The notes: generated by a model not told the origin, from the sequence alone. DNA of 64,000 nt from Streptacidiphilus sp. P02-A3a (GCF_014084105.1 NZ_CP048289.1:8565922-8629921), one strand, 5' to 3'; counted from the stretch's first letter, positions 53,245 to 61,867 are shown. Made by a program: numbers and translations.

Positions 53245-54642
53245 CTAGTTGACGCTGAAGGAGTAGTAGTAGGGCGCCAGTTGGATGTTGCCCTTGGTGG
53301 TCGCGTAGACGGTCAGCTGGTAGGAGCCGCTCTGGGTCGGGGTCCACGAGATCTGGGCGTCGCCGCTCGCGCCGTGGGCCTTGACCGTGCCGGTGGTGCC
53401 GTCGCTGAAGGTGTAGGTGTAGCTGGCCACGCCCGTCACCTTCGGGGCGAAGGTGAAGGTACCGGGCACGCCCACCCCGCCGCTGGTGCCGTTCTCGACG
53501 TAGACGGCGGAGCTGACCGTGGGCGTGGTGTCCACGTTGCCGTTGTTCCACGACGACTGCTGGCTGACCCAGCCGTCCGCGCTGGTGGAGCGGACCTGCA
53601 GGATGTCACCGTAGATGCCGACCAGCGCCAGCTTGAGCTCGGCGTTGCCCGACGCGTCGGCCTTGACCGTGGTCGTCGTCTGGCTCGCCGAGCTGAGGTC
53701 CGTCACGCTGTAGCTGACCACCGGGCTCGCCGCCTCGATCTGCGGGTTGGGCGTGAGCTTGAACTCGGTGGGCTTGCCGAAGTCCGACGGGTGGGTCACC
53801 TGCGTGATCGTCGGAGCGTCCGGGGTGAGCCGGATGGTGTAGGTCGCGACCGGGGACTCGTTGAAGGCCCGGTCCAGGCTGATCACATCGAGGACCATGT
53901 ACCCGTTGTCGCTGTCCGACGGCGGGACCAGACTCACCGTGGCCGAGCCGCCGAGGGTGGTCGCCCGGGTGAAGTACTGCGGGTCGCTGTACGGGCTCTG
54001 GAAGGACGGGATCCCGTGGGCGCCGACGCTCGCCACCGGCACCGGGAAGTCCTCGTCCCAGGTGTAGCCGAAGCCACCGGCGTCGCTCACTCCGTTTGCG
54101 CCGAGAGTCAGCTGGATCGGGGCGCCGCCCTGGTCCGCCTGCCCGGTCGGGTAGTTCACGGACGTCACCGTCGGCGCGGCGGCCGGACGGGTGTCGTCGA
54201 TGGCGATGTAGCAGGGTGCCGACCAGGCCGAGGCGTCGCCGTTGGCGTCCACCGTCCGCGCCTGCCAGGCGTAGGTCTGACCGTCGGTCAGCGAACTGTC
54301 GGCCACGCTGACCGACGCCTCGTTGCCGGGCGCGGCATAGTCGACGGCGTTGCTCGCGATCTGCGTCGGGTCCGAGAGCGGCCAGCTCTGGAACTGCTCG
54401 GTGACCGTGGCGACGGTGCTGTCCGTGTCGCTCGCGATGCCCTCCAGGACGAGGCCGAGGCCGGCGACGTAGACCGGCGCGGTCGAGTTCGTGGAGCAGG
54501 CCTGGTAGGCGTTGAAGAGCTCGGTCGGTGTGGTCGGCACCCCGCCGGCCGCGCTGGCGGGCGCGGCCGTGAGCAGGGCCAGGCCGACGGCCACGGCGGA
54601 GGCGAAGGCGACACGGGTGCGTGTGCCCAGGGATGTGTGCAC
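53245..54642 (-). CDS. Secreted protein with Ig-like/fibronectin-like repeats
   Basis: A 465-residue exported protein. The signal peptide ends at APASAAG. The mature protein consists of beta-rich modules with motifs SSLTDGQTYAWQARTVDANG (fibronectin type III-like) and TYTFSDGTTGTVKAHGASGD (PKD/Ig-like). There is no LPXTG or membrane anchor, so it is released or held by binding. GTG at 54642 has a GGGGGG run 7 bases upstream. Function is unknown; adhesion or scaffold is the best guess. Confidence 0.75.
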   Translation of the reverse strand: MHTSLGTRTRVAFASAVAVGLALLTAAPASAAGGVPTTPTELFNAYQACSTNSTAPVYVAGLGLVLEGIASDTDSTVATVTEQFQSWPLSDPTQIASNAVDYAAPGNEASVSVADSSLTDGQTYAWQARTVDANGDASAWSAPCYIAIDDTRPAAAPTVTSVNYPTGQADQGGAPIQLTLGANGVSDAGGFGYTWDEDFPVPVASVGAHGIPSFQSPYSDPQYFTRATTLGGSATVSLVPPSDSDNGYMVLDVISLDRAFNESPVATYTIRLTPDAPTITQVTHPSDFGKPTEFKLTPNPQIEAASPVVSYSVTDLSSASQTTTTVKADASGNAELKLALVGIYGDILQVRSTSADGWVSQQSSWNNGNVDTTPTVSSAVYVENGTSGGVGVPGTFTFAPKVTGVASYTYTFSDGTTGTVKAHGASGDAQISWTPTQSGSYQLTVYATTKGNIQLAPYYYSFSVN

Positions 54643-54767
54643 GTTGATCCCCCCTGACAAGGCCCGCTCGCGGCGTCCGGGTCGGGCGCCACCTGGCGGG
54701 CGCGGGGAATGTTAGTCCTTCACCCTGACAGCGGCATCCGATATCCCGTTGGTCCATAGTGGTCGCC

Positions 54768-55178
54768 ATGGTCTCCCTGGTACGGCACGTGACGGTCGAC
54801 TGTCTGGACGCCCCTCGGGTGGCTGCCTTCTGGGCTGCCGCACTGGGTGCGGAGCCGGTGGTGGTGGAGGACAACCCCGGTGACTTCGAGGTGACCGTGA
54901 CCGCGCCGGGGATCGCCCTGCTGTTCGTTCCGGTCCCGCGGCCGAAGACGGTCAAGAACCGGGTGCACCTGGACCTCCAGCCGCAGGACCGGGGCCGGGA
55001 CGCCGAGGTGCGGCGGCTGCTGGCACTCGGCGCGACCCTGGTCGACGACCGCCGCGAGCCCGACGGCACCGGCTGGTGCGTGCTGGCGGACGTCGAGGGC
55101 AACGAGTTCTGCGTGGAGCGCAGCGCGGCCGAGCGGGCGGCCACCGGCAGCGGGCCGCGCCGGGACGCGGAGGGCTGA
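54768..55178 (+). CDS. VOC family (glyoxalase-like) protein
   Basis: A 136-residue protein with the VOC fold of two beta-alpha-beta-beta-beta units. VRHVTVDCLDAPRVAAFW starts the first module with a metal-type His, NRVHLDLQPQD starts the second and CVLADVEGNEFCVE closes it. These proteins include antibiotic-binding and dioxygenase members; substrate unknown. Confidence 0.82.
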   Translation: MVSLVRHVTVDCLDAPRVAAFWAAALGAEPVVVEDNPGDFEVTVTAPGIALLFVPVPRPKTVKNRVHLDLQPQDRGRDAEVRRLLALGATLVDDRREPDGTGWCVLADVEGNEFCVERSAAERAATGSGPRRDAEG

Positions 55179-55355
55179 GTTTCAGCCATATGTGGCGCGC
55201 GACACACTCGCTGACGGTGTCGCGGCCGACTGCCGCCGGACCCGCCGGACGCGCCGGGAAGGGTCGCTGCCGCGCTGGTCGGGGCGGGTTCCGGGGGTCC
55301 GCGACGGGGGCGCGGCGGGGGCAGCCGGATCGTGCCACCGAAACTGTTAGGACTC

Positions 55356-55384
55356 TTGACAGTTAGGTGGTCTAGTCCAACGAT
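55356..55384 (+). promoter_or_regulatory. Promoter of the second chitinase
   Basis: TTGACA (55356-55361) and AACGAT (55379-55384) are spaced by 17 bases. The spacer contains a DasR-like operator, so binding would block RNA polymerase. Confidence 0.55.
55368..55379. promoter_or_regulatory. DasR-like operator 1 of the second chitinase
   Basis: TGGTCTAGTCCA matches the DasR consensus TGGTCTAGACCA at 11 of 12 positions and lies between the -35 and -10 boxes. Confidence 0.7.
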
Positions 55385-55401
55385 GGGCGGTGCTCAATCA
55401 G

Positions 55402-55413
55402 TGGTCTCTACCA
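55402..55413. promoter_or_regulatory. DasR-like operator 2 of the second chitinase
   Basis: TGGTCTCTACCA matches the consensus at 10 of 12 positions and follows the first site by 34 bases, just after the expected transcription start. Confidence 0.65.
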
Positions 55414-55442
55414 ATTGCACCCCCACCCCCACGGGAGCCCGC

Positions 55443-57515
55443 ATGAGACGCCAGCTCAACCGACCCCTACGCACACTGCTCACCGGCCTGCTCGCGACCG
55501 CCGCCGCCTCCACCGGCCTGGTCGCGATCGGTGCCGGAACGGCACAGGCGGCAACCCCACTGCCGACCCACGTGTTCGCGCCGTACTTCGAGGCGTACAG
55601 CGGTGACGACCCGGCGACGATCTCGACCGAGTCCGGAGCCAACTACGAGACCCTGGCCTTCATCCAGGCCGCCAGCAAGGGCTCGTGCACGGCCTACTGG
55701 AACGGCGACACCAGTCAGCCGCTGACCTCGGCCACCTTCGGCAGCTCGATCAGCGCCATCCAGGCCAAGGGCGGCGACGTCGTCCCCTCGTTCGGTGGCT
55801 ACACCGCCGACGACACCGGCACCGAGATCGCCGACAGCTGCACCACCGTCGCCTCGATCGCCGCCGAGTACGAGCAGGTCATCACGACCTACAACGTGAC
55901 CCGGATCGACCTCGACACCGAGGACAACTCGCTCACCAACACCGCCGGGATCACCCGCCGCAACCAGGCCATCGCGCAGGTCGAGGCGTGGGCGGCGAGC
56001 ACCGGACGCACCGTCCAGTTCCAGTACACCCTGCCGACGACCACCAGCGGCCTCGCCTCCAGCGGACTCGCGGTGCTGAAGAACGCGGTGGCGAACAACG
56101 CCGTGATCTCCGACGTCAACATCATGACCTTCGACTACTACGACGGTGCCACCCACGAGATGGGCACCGACGCCGAGAACGCCGCGACCGGCCTGTACAG
56201 CCAGCTCGCGACGCTCTACCCGTCGAAGACCTCGGCCCAGCTGTGGGGCATGATCGGGATCACCCTGATGCCCGGCGTCGACGACTACGGCACGGCGGAG
56301 ACCACCACCGTCGCCGACGCCGCCAACGTCGAGGCGTGGGCCAACACCAAGGGCCTGGCCGAGCTGTCCTTCTGGGCGCTGGAGCGCGACAACGACAGCT
56401 GCGCCGTCGGCACCGCCGGTTCGGACACCTGCTCCGGCATCACCCAGAACACCTGGGACTTCAGCCACGCGCTGGAGCCCTTCACCAGCGGCAGCACCCC
56501 GGTCGGCAATGACTTCTCGGTCGCGGCCTCGCCCGCCTCGGCGTCGGTCGCCCCCGGAGCCTCCACCACCTCGACCGTCAGCACCGCCGTCACCAGCGGC
56601 AGCGCCGAATCGGTCGCCCTGAGCGCGAGTGGCCTGCCCACCGGCGTCACCGCCGCGTTCAGCCCCGCCTCGGTCACCAGCGGCGGCAGCTCCACCCTCA
56701 CCCTGACCGCCTCCAGCAGCGCCGCGGCCGGGACCTACCCGATCACCATCACCGGCACCGCCGCCTCCGGCAGCCACACCGCCAGCTACTCGCTGACCGT
56801 CACCGGCAGCAGCACCGGCGGTAACGACTTCTCCATCTCCGACTCGCCCGCCTCGGCGTCGGTCGCGGCCGGAGCCTCCACCACCTCGACCGTCAGCACC
56901 GCCGTCACCAGCGGCAGCGCCGAATCGGTCGCCCTGAGCGCGAGTGGCCTGCCCACCGGCGTCACCGCCGCGTTCAGCCCCGCCTCGGTCACCAGCGGCG
57001 GCAGCTCCACCCTCACCCTGACCGCCTCCAGCAGCGCCGCGGCCGGGACCTACCCGATCACCATCACCGGCACCGCCGCCTCCGGCAGCCACACCGCCGG
57101 CTACTCGCTGACCGTCACCGCGGTGACGCCCACCGGTAGCCTGGTCAACGGCGGCTTCGAGACCGGCAGCCTCAGCCCGTGGACCGGCCAGCCCGGCGAC
57201 ACGGTGGTGAGCACCCCGGTGCACTCCGGCAGCCACGCGCTTGAGGTCACCCCGACCGCGTCGCAGACCGGCCAGGTCAGCCAGACCCTGACCCTGGCGC
57301 CCAACACCAGCTACACGCTGAGCGGCTGGGTCCAGGGCAGCTACGCCTACATCGGCGTCAGCGGCGGGGCCACGGCCAGCACCTGGACGTCCTCCACCGG
57401 CTGGACCCAGCTGTCCGTGCCCTTCACCACCGGCTCGTCCGGCACGGTGACCGTGTACGTCCACGGCTGGTACGGCCAGGGCAACGTCTTCGCTGACGAC
57501 TTCGCCCTCAGCTAG
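55443..57515 (+). CDS. Secreted GH18 chitinase-like enzyme with two Ig-like modules and a C-terminal CBM
   Basis: A 690-residue exported protein. Signal peptide ends GTAQA. Residues about 35-350 form a GH18-type barrel with the catalytic stretch RIDLDTED (D-x-D-x-E, lacking the usual initial D-G), NIMTFDYYDG and a final SFWALERDND. Two nearly identical Ig-like modules of about 95 residues follow, then a CenC-like carbohydrate-binding module starting LVNGGFETGSLSPW. It should act on chitin or a related glycan. The ATG at 55443 is chosen for its signal peptide (MRRQLNRPLRTLL). Confidence 0.88.
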   Translation: MRRQLNRPLRTLLTGLLATAAASTGLVAIGAGTAQAATPLPTHVFAPYFEAYSGDDPATISTESGANYETLAFIQAASKGSCTAYWNGDTSQPLTSATFGSSISAIQAKGGDVVPSFGGYTADDTGTEIADSCTTVASIAAEYEQVITTYNVTRIDLDTEDNSLTNTAGITRRNQAIAQVEAWAASTGRTVQFQYTLPTTTSGLASSGLAVLKNAVANNAVISDVNIMTFDYYDGATHEMGTDAENAATGLYSQLATLYPSKTSAQLWGMIGITLMPGVDDYGTAETTTVADAANVEAWANTKGLAELSFWALERDNDSCAVGTAGSDTCSGITQNTWDFSHALEPFTSGSTPVGNDFSVAASPASASVAPGASTTSTVSTAVTSGSAESVALSASGLPTGVTAAFSPASVTSGGSSTLTLTASSSAAAGTYPITITGTAASGSHTASYSLTVTGSSTGGNDFSISDSPASASVAAGASTTSTVSTAVTSGSAESVALSASGLPTGVTAAFSPASVTSGGSSTLTLTASSSAAAGTYPITITGTAASGSHTAGYSLTVTAVTPTGSLVNGGFETGSLSPWTGQPGDTVVSTPVHSGSHALEVTPTASQTGQVSQTLTLAPNTSYTLSGWVQGSYAYIGVSGGATASTWTSSTGWTQLSVPFTTGSSGTVTVYVHGWYGQGNVFADDFALS
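56528..57120 (+). repeat. Two 278-base direct repeats inside the chitinase gene
   Basis: Positions 56528-56805 and 56843-57120 differ at three bases. They encode the duplicated Ig-like modules with a period of 315 bases (105 residues). Confidence 0.9.
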
Positions 57516-57534
57516 TCACCGCGGTACCGCAGGG

Positions 57535-57575
57535 GGTGCGCACCGGTGGTCGGAACCCGACCGCCGGTGCGCACC
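57535..57575. terminator. Bidirectional terminator after the chitinase
   Basis: An 18-base inverted repeat with one mismatch (57535-57552 and 57558-57575, loop GAACC) separates the chitinase from a convergent lipoprotein gene. Confidence 0.85.
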
Positions 57576-57599
57576 GGCGTTCCCGGCCGGAAACCGACC

Positions 57600-58136
57600 T
57601 CAGGCGGCCTTGACCGGCACGGTGAGGTGGACCAGCCCGGCGATGCCGAACTCCAGCAGGACCGGGGTGGTGCCCCCGGGCGTCAGTCCCTTCGCGGACG
57701 GCAGCACGACCGCCGGGGCACCCGCGCCGAAGACCGCGCTGCTACCCGAGTCGATCATGATTCCCGCGGTGGAGAGCGCGTTGACCGGCCCCGCGCTGCC
57801 CTGGAGCGTCGCCTGGCCCAGGCCCGGCACCGAAACCACGGCCAAGTGCTCGGTCACCGGACCGGCGTTGTCCACGGTGAAGTACAGCCGGGCGGTGCCC
57901 GACGCCCCCAGCTGGACCACGGCGTTCTTGATCGACAGGTCCACGTTGCGGGCCTGGGTGCTCCAGTCGGTGCCGTCGGCGCCGGTACTGGTCGTCGACT
58001 GGTCGACGCCGGGAGCGACCCGCTGGACCGTCCCGCTGCCGCAGCCGGTGGCCAGCACCGCTACGGCGGCCGCGAGCGCGGCCGACTGGAGAGCTCGCTG
58101 CACGGTGGTTCGGCTGATGCCGACGGGGGATCGCAT
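57600..58136 (-). CDS. Lipoprotein with a PCuAC-like domain
   Basis: A protein of about 178 residues. The lipobox is LATGC after a long hydrophobic stretch. The mature part (VDLSIKNAVVQLGASGTARL then YFTVDNAGPVTEHLAVVSVP) has the beta-sandwich pattern of PCu(A)C-type copper chaperones, but the H-x10-M-x21-H-x-M copper ligands are not visible, so metal binding is doubtful. An alternative ATG lies at 58160. Confidence 0.65.
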   Translation of the reverse strand: MRSPVGISRTTVQRALQSAALAAAVAVLATGCGSGTVQRVAPGVDQSTTSTGADGTDWSTQARNVDLSIKNAVVQLGASGTARLYFTVDNAGPVTEHLAVVSVPGLGQATLQGSAGPVNALSTAGIMIDSGSSAVFGAGAPAVVLPSAKGLTPGGTTPVLLEFGIAGLVHLTVPVKAA

Positions 58137-58623
58137 GTCTGCATTATGCGGACGCTTCATTCGGGCCCCGACAGCGCCCCCGGCCCTGTCCCGGCCCAGT
58201 CCCGGCCCTGTCCCGGCCAAGTCCCGGAACCTCCCCGGACGGCCCTGCCCGGGCACCCGAACGGACCGCCGCCCGCCGGGCCCGGAATCAACCCGAACGG
58301 ATTACCCGTTACGCCGCCGACGATATTCCCCGGACTCCCCGGGCGCGGCCCGAACCGCGTCGGGATTTCCCGCCCCGCCGCCCCCGGGCAAGGGCCGCGG
58401 TGATTTCCGGGGCGGAGGGAGCCGCAGATAATACCCCACGCACCGCCCCCGACGGGTTCTCTGCCACGCCGAACACTATTCGTCCAAGAGGGTGATATGA
58501 CGAAGTGTCACCCAGCCGGAACCTCCTTCGTACCGAAGAGTGGCTGTAGTGCCGGAGTACGCGACGGCTCGCCTGTGCGTCCCGGCCTGAAGTCGCATCG
58601 ACGAAGCGAAAGAGGAATCAAGG
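58137..58623. other. Non-coding stretch upstream of the first chaplin
   Basis: No gene supported. Near 58180-58240 the motif TCCCGGCC recurs four times in a C-rich run. The rest should hold the divergent promoters of the lipoprotein and the chaplin; no consensus boxes stand out. Confidence 0.45.
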
Positions 58624-58974
58624 ATGAGCAGAATGCGTAAGGCGGCAGTGGTGGCCGCGATGGTCGGCGGGATCGTGTTCGCGGGTGCCGGGGCGGCCTC
58701 CGCCGACGCCGGCGCCTACGGCTCGGCCAACAACTCCCCGGGCGTCCTGTCCGGGAACGTCGTCCAGATCCCCATCGACGTGAACGCGAACGTCTGTGGC
58801 AACAGCGTCAACATCATCGGTCTGCTCAACCCGGCCATCGGGAACCGCTGCTCCAACGACGACGGCGCGCGTGGCGACCACGGCTACGGCCGGGACCACG
58901 ACGGCCGCTGGAGCCAGGACGGCGACCACCAGGACGGCGACCACGACCACGGCCGCGGCGACGACTGCTGCTGA
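58624..58974 (+). CDS. Chaplin with a His/Asp-rich C-terminal tail
   Basis: A 116-residue secreted protein. After the signal peptide (ending ASA) comes one chaplin domain: NNSPGVLSGNVVQIPIDVNA, then NVCGNSVNIIGLLNPAIGNR and C, with the two conserved cysteines. Unlike normal short chaplins it continues for about 38 residues in a His/Asp/Gly-rich tail (DHGYGRDHDGRW, DGDHQDGDHDHGRGDD) ending in two Cys. Chaplins assemble into amyloid films that make aerial hyphae hydrophobic; the tail could bind metal or calcium. Confidence 0.88.
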   Translation: MSRMRKAAVVAAMVGGIVFAGAGAASADAGAYGSANNSPGVLSGNVVQIPIDVNANVCGNSVNIIGLLNPAIGNRCSNDDGARGDHGYGRDHDGRWSQDGDHQDGDHDHGRGDDCC

Positions 58975-59004
58975 CCTGAGCCTTCCCGCTCACCACGCGG
59001 TCCG

Positions 59005-59036
59005 GGCCGGTCCCGCCCACCAGGGCGGAACCGGCC
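59005..59036. terminator. Bidirectional terminator between two chaplin genes
   Basis: A 14-base inverted repeat with one mismatch (59005-59018 and 59023-59036, loop ACCA) lies between convergent chaplin genes. Confidence 0.7.
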
Positions 59037-59070
59037 TCGTCCGTTTCCCTGCCGGGTCGCGGACCGAGAG

Positions 59071-59313
59071 TCAGCCGTGGTTGGCGGACGAGTTGCCGAA
59101 GGCCGGGTTCAGCAGGCCGATGACGTTGATGCTGTTGCCGGTGGCGTTGACCGGAATGTGCACCGGGACCTGGATGGCGTTGCCGGAGGCGACACCGGGG
59201 GAGTTGTTGGCCGCACCGGTCGCGGTCGAGCTGGCGAAGGCAGCTCCCGCACCGGCGGCGACCGCACCGGCCGCGGCGAGGGTGACGACGGCGCCCTTGA
59301 GGGTGTTGTTCAT
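59071..59313 (-). CDS. chpE: Chaplin ChpE-like, cysteine-free
   Basis: An 80-residue short chaplin. The chaplin domain reads NNSPGVASGNAIQVPVHIPV, then NATGNSINVIGLLNPAFGNS and lacks both cysteines normally present, a feature that distinguishes ChpE of Streptomyces coelicolor. ChpE is one of the chaplins needed early for surface film formation. It is divergent from the next chaplin gene and shares a 234-base promoter region with it. Confidence 0.85.
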   Translation of the reverse strand: MNNTLKGAVVTLAAAGAVAAGAGAAFASSTATGAANNSPGVASGNAIQVPVHIPVNATGNSINVIGLLNPAFGNSSANHG

Positions 59314-59547
59314 GACTACTCCGTGGGATTGTCTGCGTGGCGAAGAGCCGCGGGAATGGACGTAGGGAACAACGCGCGAGCGGCGTGCGGGATACGGCCC
59401 TGCTCCGGCTTCACCCGGACGCGTCAGAAGTGCGCCGCAGGTACGGAAATTCGACTCTCTTTCCCGCCCGACCGTTTCCTCCGCTGTCGCCACTCGTTTC
59501 CAGCGATGAAGGCCCCCACAACAACACCAGCTCAATAAGGAAACGAC

Positions 59548-59790
59548 ATGCAGAACATCAAGCGGAGCGCCCTGCTGGTCACCGTGACCGCCGGAATCGT
59601 CGTGGGCGGCGCCGGTGCGGCCATGGCCTCCAGCACCGCCACCGGTGCGGCCAACAACTCCCCCGGCGTGCTCTCCGGCAACGTCATCCAGGTGCCGGTC
59701 CACGTGCCGGTCAACCTGTGCGGCAACACCATCGACGTCATCGGCGTGCTGAACCCGGCGTTCGGCAACCACTGCGTCAACAAGGACTGA
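59548..59790 (+). CDS. Short chaplin
   Basis: An 80-residue secreted protein, signal peptide plus one chaplin domain with both cysteines (NLCGNTIDVIGVLNPAFGNH then C). The mature start STATGAANNSPGVLSGN is almost identical to its neighbours. GGA lies 7 bases before the ATG. Expected to be secreted and assembled into the rodlet layer of aerial hyphae and spores. Confidence 0.92.
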   Translation: MQNIKRSALLVTVTAGIVVGGAGAAMASSTATGAANNSPGVLSGNVIQVPVHVPVNLCGNTIDVIGVLNPAFGNHCVNKD

Positions 59791-59822
59791 CCTCAGAGCC
59801 CCAGAGCCGAAGCCTGAACCAC

Positions 59823-59864
59823 GGGCCGCGCCCCCGGACACACCAGTACGGCCGGGCGCGGCCC
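59823..59864. terminator. Terminator after the third chaplin gene
   Basis: Arms 59823-59833 and 59854-59864 pair perfectly over 11 bases around a 20-base loop, 33 bases past the stop codon. Confidence 0.6.
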
Positions 59865-60019
59865 TCGGTCGTCCCCGCCCTCGGTCGAGCCGAGCGCACC
59901 GGTCACCGCTGTGCGCTGCACGAGTGGTCCTGGCCGCCCCCGCGTGTCCGCCGTCGAGCCGGGCTCGTTCCCCGGGTGTCGGGTCCACTGGGGATCGACA
60001 GAAACACGGAGATTCCACC

Positions 60020-60259
60020 ATGCGCAAGATGAAGACCGGCCTGGCCCTGACCGCACTCGCCGTGGGACTCGCGCTGACCGGCGCGGGCAGCGCCGCCGCC
60101 GGCTCCACCGCGACCGGCGCCGCCGCCAACTCGCCCGGGTTCCTGTCCGGAAACGTGATCGAGATCCCGATCCACATTCCGCTGAACCTCTGCGGCAACA
60201 GCATCAATGTGATCGCGCTGCTCAACCCGGCTTTCGGCAACCACTGCGTCAACCGCTGA
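60020..60259 (+). CDS. Short chaplin
   Basis: A 79-residue secreted protein with one chaplin domain (NSPGFLSGNVIEIPIHIPLN then LCGNSINVIALLNPAFGNHC). It carries both cysteines. Phe replaces Val in the first motif (PGFLSGN) and the core is slightly more hydrophobic than in its neighbours. It is followed 42 bases later by another chaplin gene in the same direction, so the pair is probably co-transcribed. Confidence 0.92.
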   Translation: MRKMKTGLALTALAVGLALTGAGSAAAGSTATGAAANSPGFLSGNVIEIPIHIPLNLCGNSINVIALLNPAFGNHCVNR

Positions 60260-60301
60260 CCCCCTGGCAATCCACGTAGCAACGTAGAAGGAGATCCACC
60301 C

Positions 60302-60547
60302 ATGCAGCTCAAGAAGACCGCTGCCGTCTCCGCAGCCGTCCTCGGCGTCGTGCTGGCCGGCGCCGGCAGCGCTGCTGCCGACGGCACCGCGACCGGTGCG
60401 GCCCACAACTCCCCCGGTGTGGCGTCCGGCAACACCATCCAGGTCCCGGTGCACGTCCCGGTGAACCTCTGCGGCAACAGCATCAACGTCATCGGCGCGC
60501 TCAACCCGGTGTTCGGCAACCGCTGCGTCAACACCCAGGACTGCTGA
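60302..60547 (+). CDS. Short chaplin
   Basis: An 81-residue secreted protein. The chaplin domain has the usual two cysteines (NLCGN and GNRC) and a third Cys at the very end (NTQDC), which could form an intermolecular disulfide. AAGGAG lies 7-12 bases before the ATG. A hairpin follows the gene. Confidence 0.92.
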   Translation: MQLKKTAAVSAAVLGVVLAGAGSAAADGTATGAAHNSPGVASGNTIQVPVHVPVNLCGNSINVIGALNPVFGNRCVNTQDC

Positions 60548-60571
60548 GTCCATCCGGACCAGTACGGTGCT

Positions 60572-60597
60572 GCCCCCCGGACGGTACGTCGGGGGGC
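60572..60597. terminator. Terminator after the chaplin pair
   Basis: GCCCCCCG (60572-60579) pairs with CGGGGGGC (60590-60597) around a 10-base loop, 24 bases past the chaplin stop codon. Confidence 0.6.
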
Positions 60598-60639
60598 GGC
60601 GCCGCATCACGACGTCCCCCACCCTACGGAGGGTTCTCC

Positions 60640-61023
60640 ATGTTCCGTGCGCTGACCACGGGCTGCGCCGCAGGCGCCCTGCTCCTGCTGGGCACGCTCT
60701 CCTCCCAGGCCCCCGCCTGGGCCGCCGACGAGGGCGCGCCCATGGCCAAACCCACCGCCGCGCTGCAACCCCCGGAGGTGGGACCGGCGCTGTCCGGTCT
60801 CGGCAGCGCGGTCAGCAGCACCTCGCATCCGGTGAAGACGCTGCGGGTGGACCCGCTGGCGGCCTCCTCGGCCGATCCGCTGAGCAACGGCGCCGCGCTG
60901 CTGCCCGACTCCCCCGGTATGGCGCCGCTGTCGACGTCGACGGTCACCGGCCCGCTCAGTGCGGGCGGCGGACTCGCCAGCCTGCCGGTGATCAGCACCC
61001 TCTCCTCGGTCATCCCGGGCTGA
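60640..61023 (+). CDS. Small secreted protein of unknown function
   Basis: A 127-residue protein with a signal peptide ending at APAWA. The mature part is rich in Pro, Ser, Ala and Leu (EVGPALSGLGSAVSSTSHPV) with no Cys and no known domain. Its location between chaplin and rodlin genes and its export signal suggest a cell-surface role. GGAGG lies 8 bases before the ATG. Confidence 0.75.
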   Translation: MFRALTTGCAAGALLLLGTLSSQAPAWAADEGAPMAKPTAALQPPEVGPALSGLGSAVSSTSHPVKTLRVDPLAASSADPLSNGAALLPDSPGMAPLSTSTVTGPLSAGGGLASLPVISTLSSVIPG

Positions 61024-61041
61024 CCGCCGCGACACCCCGGC

Positions 61042-61085
61042 CACAGGGCCCCGGGTACCGGATCTCCGGTACCCGGGGCCCTGTG
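61042..61085. terminator. Bidirectional terminator with a perfect 21-base stem
   Basis: Arms 61042-61062 and 61065-61085 are exact complements with two bases between them. It lies between two convergent genes for small secreted proteins. Confidence 0.88.
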
Positions 61086-61132
61086 CCGCGCCCTGCCGCT
61101 GACCGCTCACGCCACCGGCACGAGCCGCCGGG

Positions 61133-61867
61133 TCACGGGTTGAGCCCCTGCCCGAACGACCCGGCCGAGTCGAGCAGTTCGTCCACGCCCTGGGTCAGCG
61201 GCTGGTGGTCGCCGCTCTGGTCCAGGTCGACCCGGCCGTGCGGGTCGGTGTGCAGCTGCGGCTCGCTCACCGACGGGTCGAGCCGGCCCAGGTCGACGGC
61301 CCCCTGCTGCGGCGGCGTCAGCGCGGACGCCGGGGCCGGCGCCCGGGTCTGCCCCCGGTGGTACGTCAGCGGGTGGCCCAGGGACACCGCCGAGCCGACC
61401 GTCCGCAGCGGCGCGCTCGGCAGCGACAGGTCCACCGCGTTCGGCTTGGCCTTGCCGTCGGGGCTGCTCAGCGGGGCCGCCAGCGGCGCCGAGAGACCGA
61501 GGCCCGGGGTCCGCTGGGTGGTGTTCAGCGGCGGCACCAGCGGGTCCGGGACCAACTGCTGCTCCTGAGCCGACTGCGGCGTGTGTGCCGACTGCGGGGC
61601 CTGGGCCGACTGCGGCGCGGACGGCGGCAGCAGCAGCGCGGCCGGGATCGAGCCGTTCACTCCGGTGGTACCGGCGGTGCTGCCGGTGAGCTGGTCGGCC
61701 GCGGCCCCCAGCGGCAGGTTGAACGGGACCTGCTGCTGCGCCGCCGCCTGCTCGGCCGCGTCCAGCTGCGCCGGGGTGAACGGGGTGGCCGCGGCCGTCC
61801 CCGCCGCCAGCCCTGCCGAAGCGCACACGGCGGCAGCGACCGCGGTCACTCGCGCGGAGAGATTCAT
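61133..61867 (-). CDS. Secreted protein of unknown function
   Basis: A 244-residue protein. Signal peptide MNLSARVTAVAAAVCASAGL with a cut near AAA-TP. The mature part is Gln/Pro/Leu-rich with a short repeat SAQAPQSAHTPQSAQ and no recognised domain. Tone and composition resemble the small protein at 60640, with which it converges, suggesting related surface functions. An ATG at 61882 is an alternative start. Confidence 0.68.
   Translation of the reverse strand: MNLSARVTAVAAAVCASAGLAAGTAAATPFTPAQLDAAEQAAAQQQVPFNLPLGAAADQLTGSTAGTTGVNGSIPAALLLPPSAPQSAQAPQSAHTPQSAQEQQLVPDPLVPPLNTTQRTPGLGLSAPLAAPLSSPDGKAKPNAVDLSLPSAPLRTVGSAVSLGHPLTYHRGQTRAPAPASALTPPQQGAVDLGRLDPSVSEPQLHTDPHGRVDLDQSGDHQPLTQGVDELLDSAGSFGQGLNP

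Noticed and set aside
59910-59930. Another repeat core (CACGAGTGG) among the chaplins
   Set aside because: Only nine bases match and neither boundary motif nor gene-end sequence follows.
61042-61085. Insertion sequence end or attachment site
   Set aside because: The perfect palindrome lies exactly between convergent stop codons and is better explained as a terminator.
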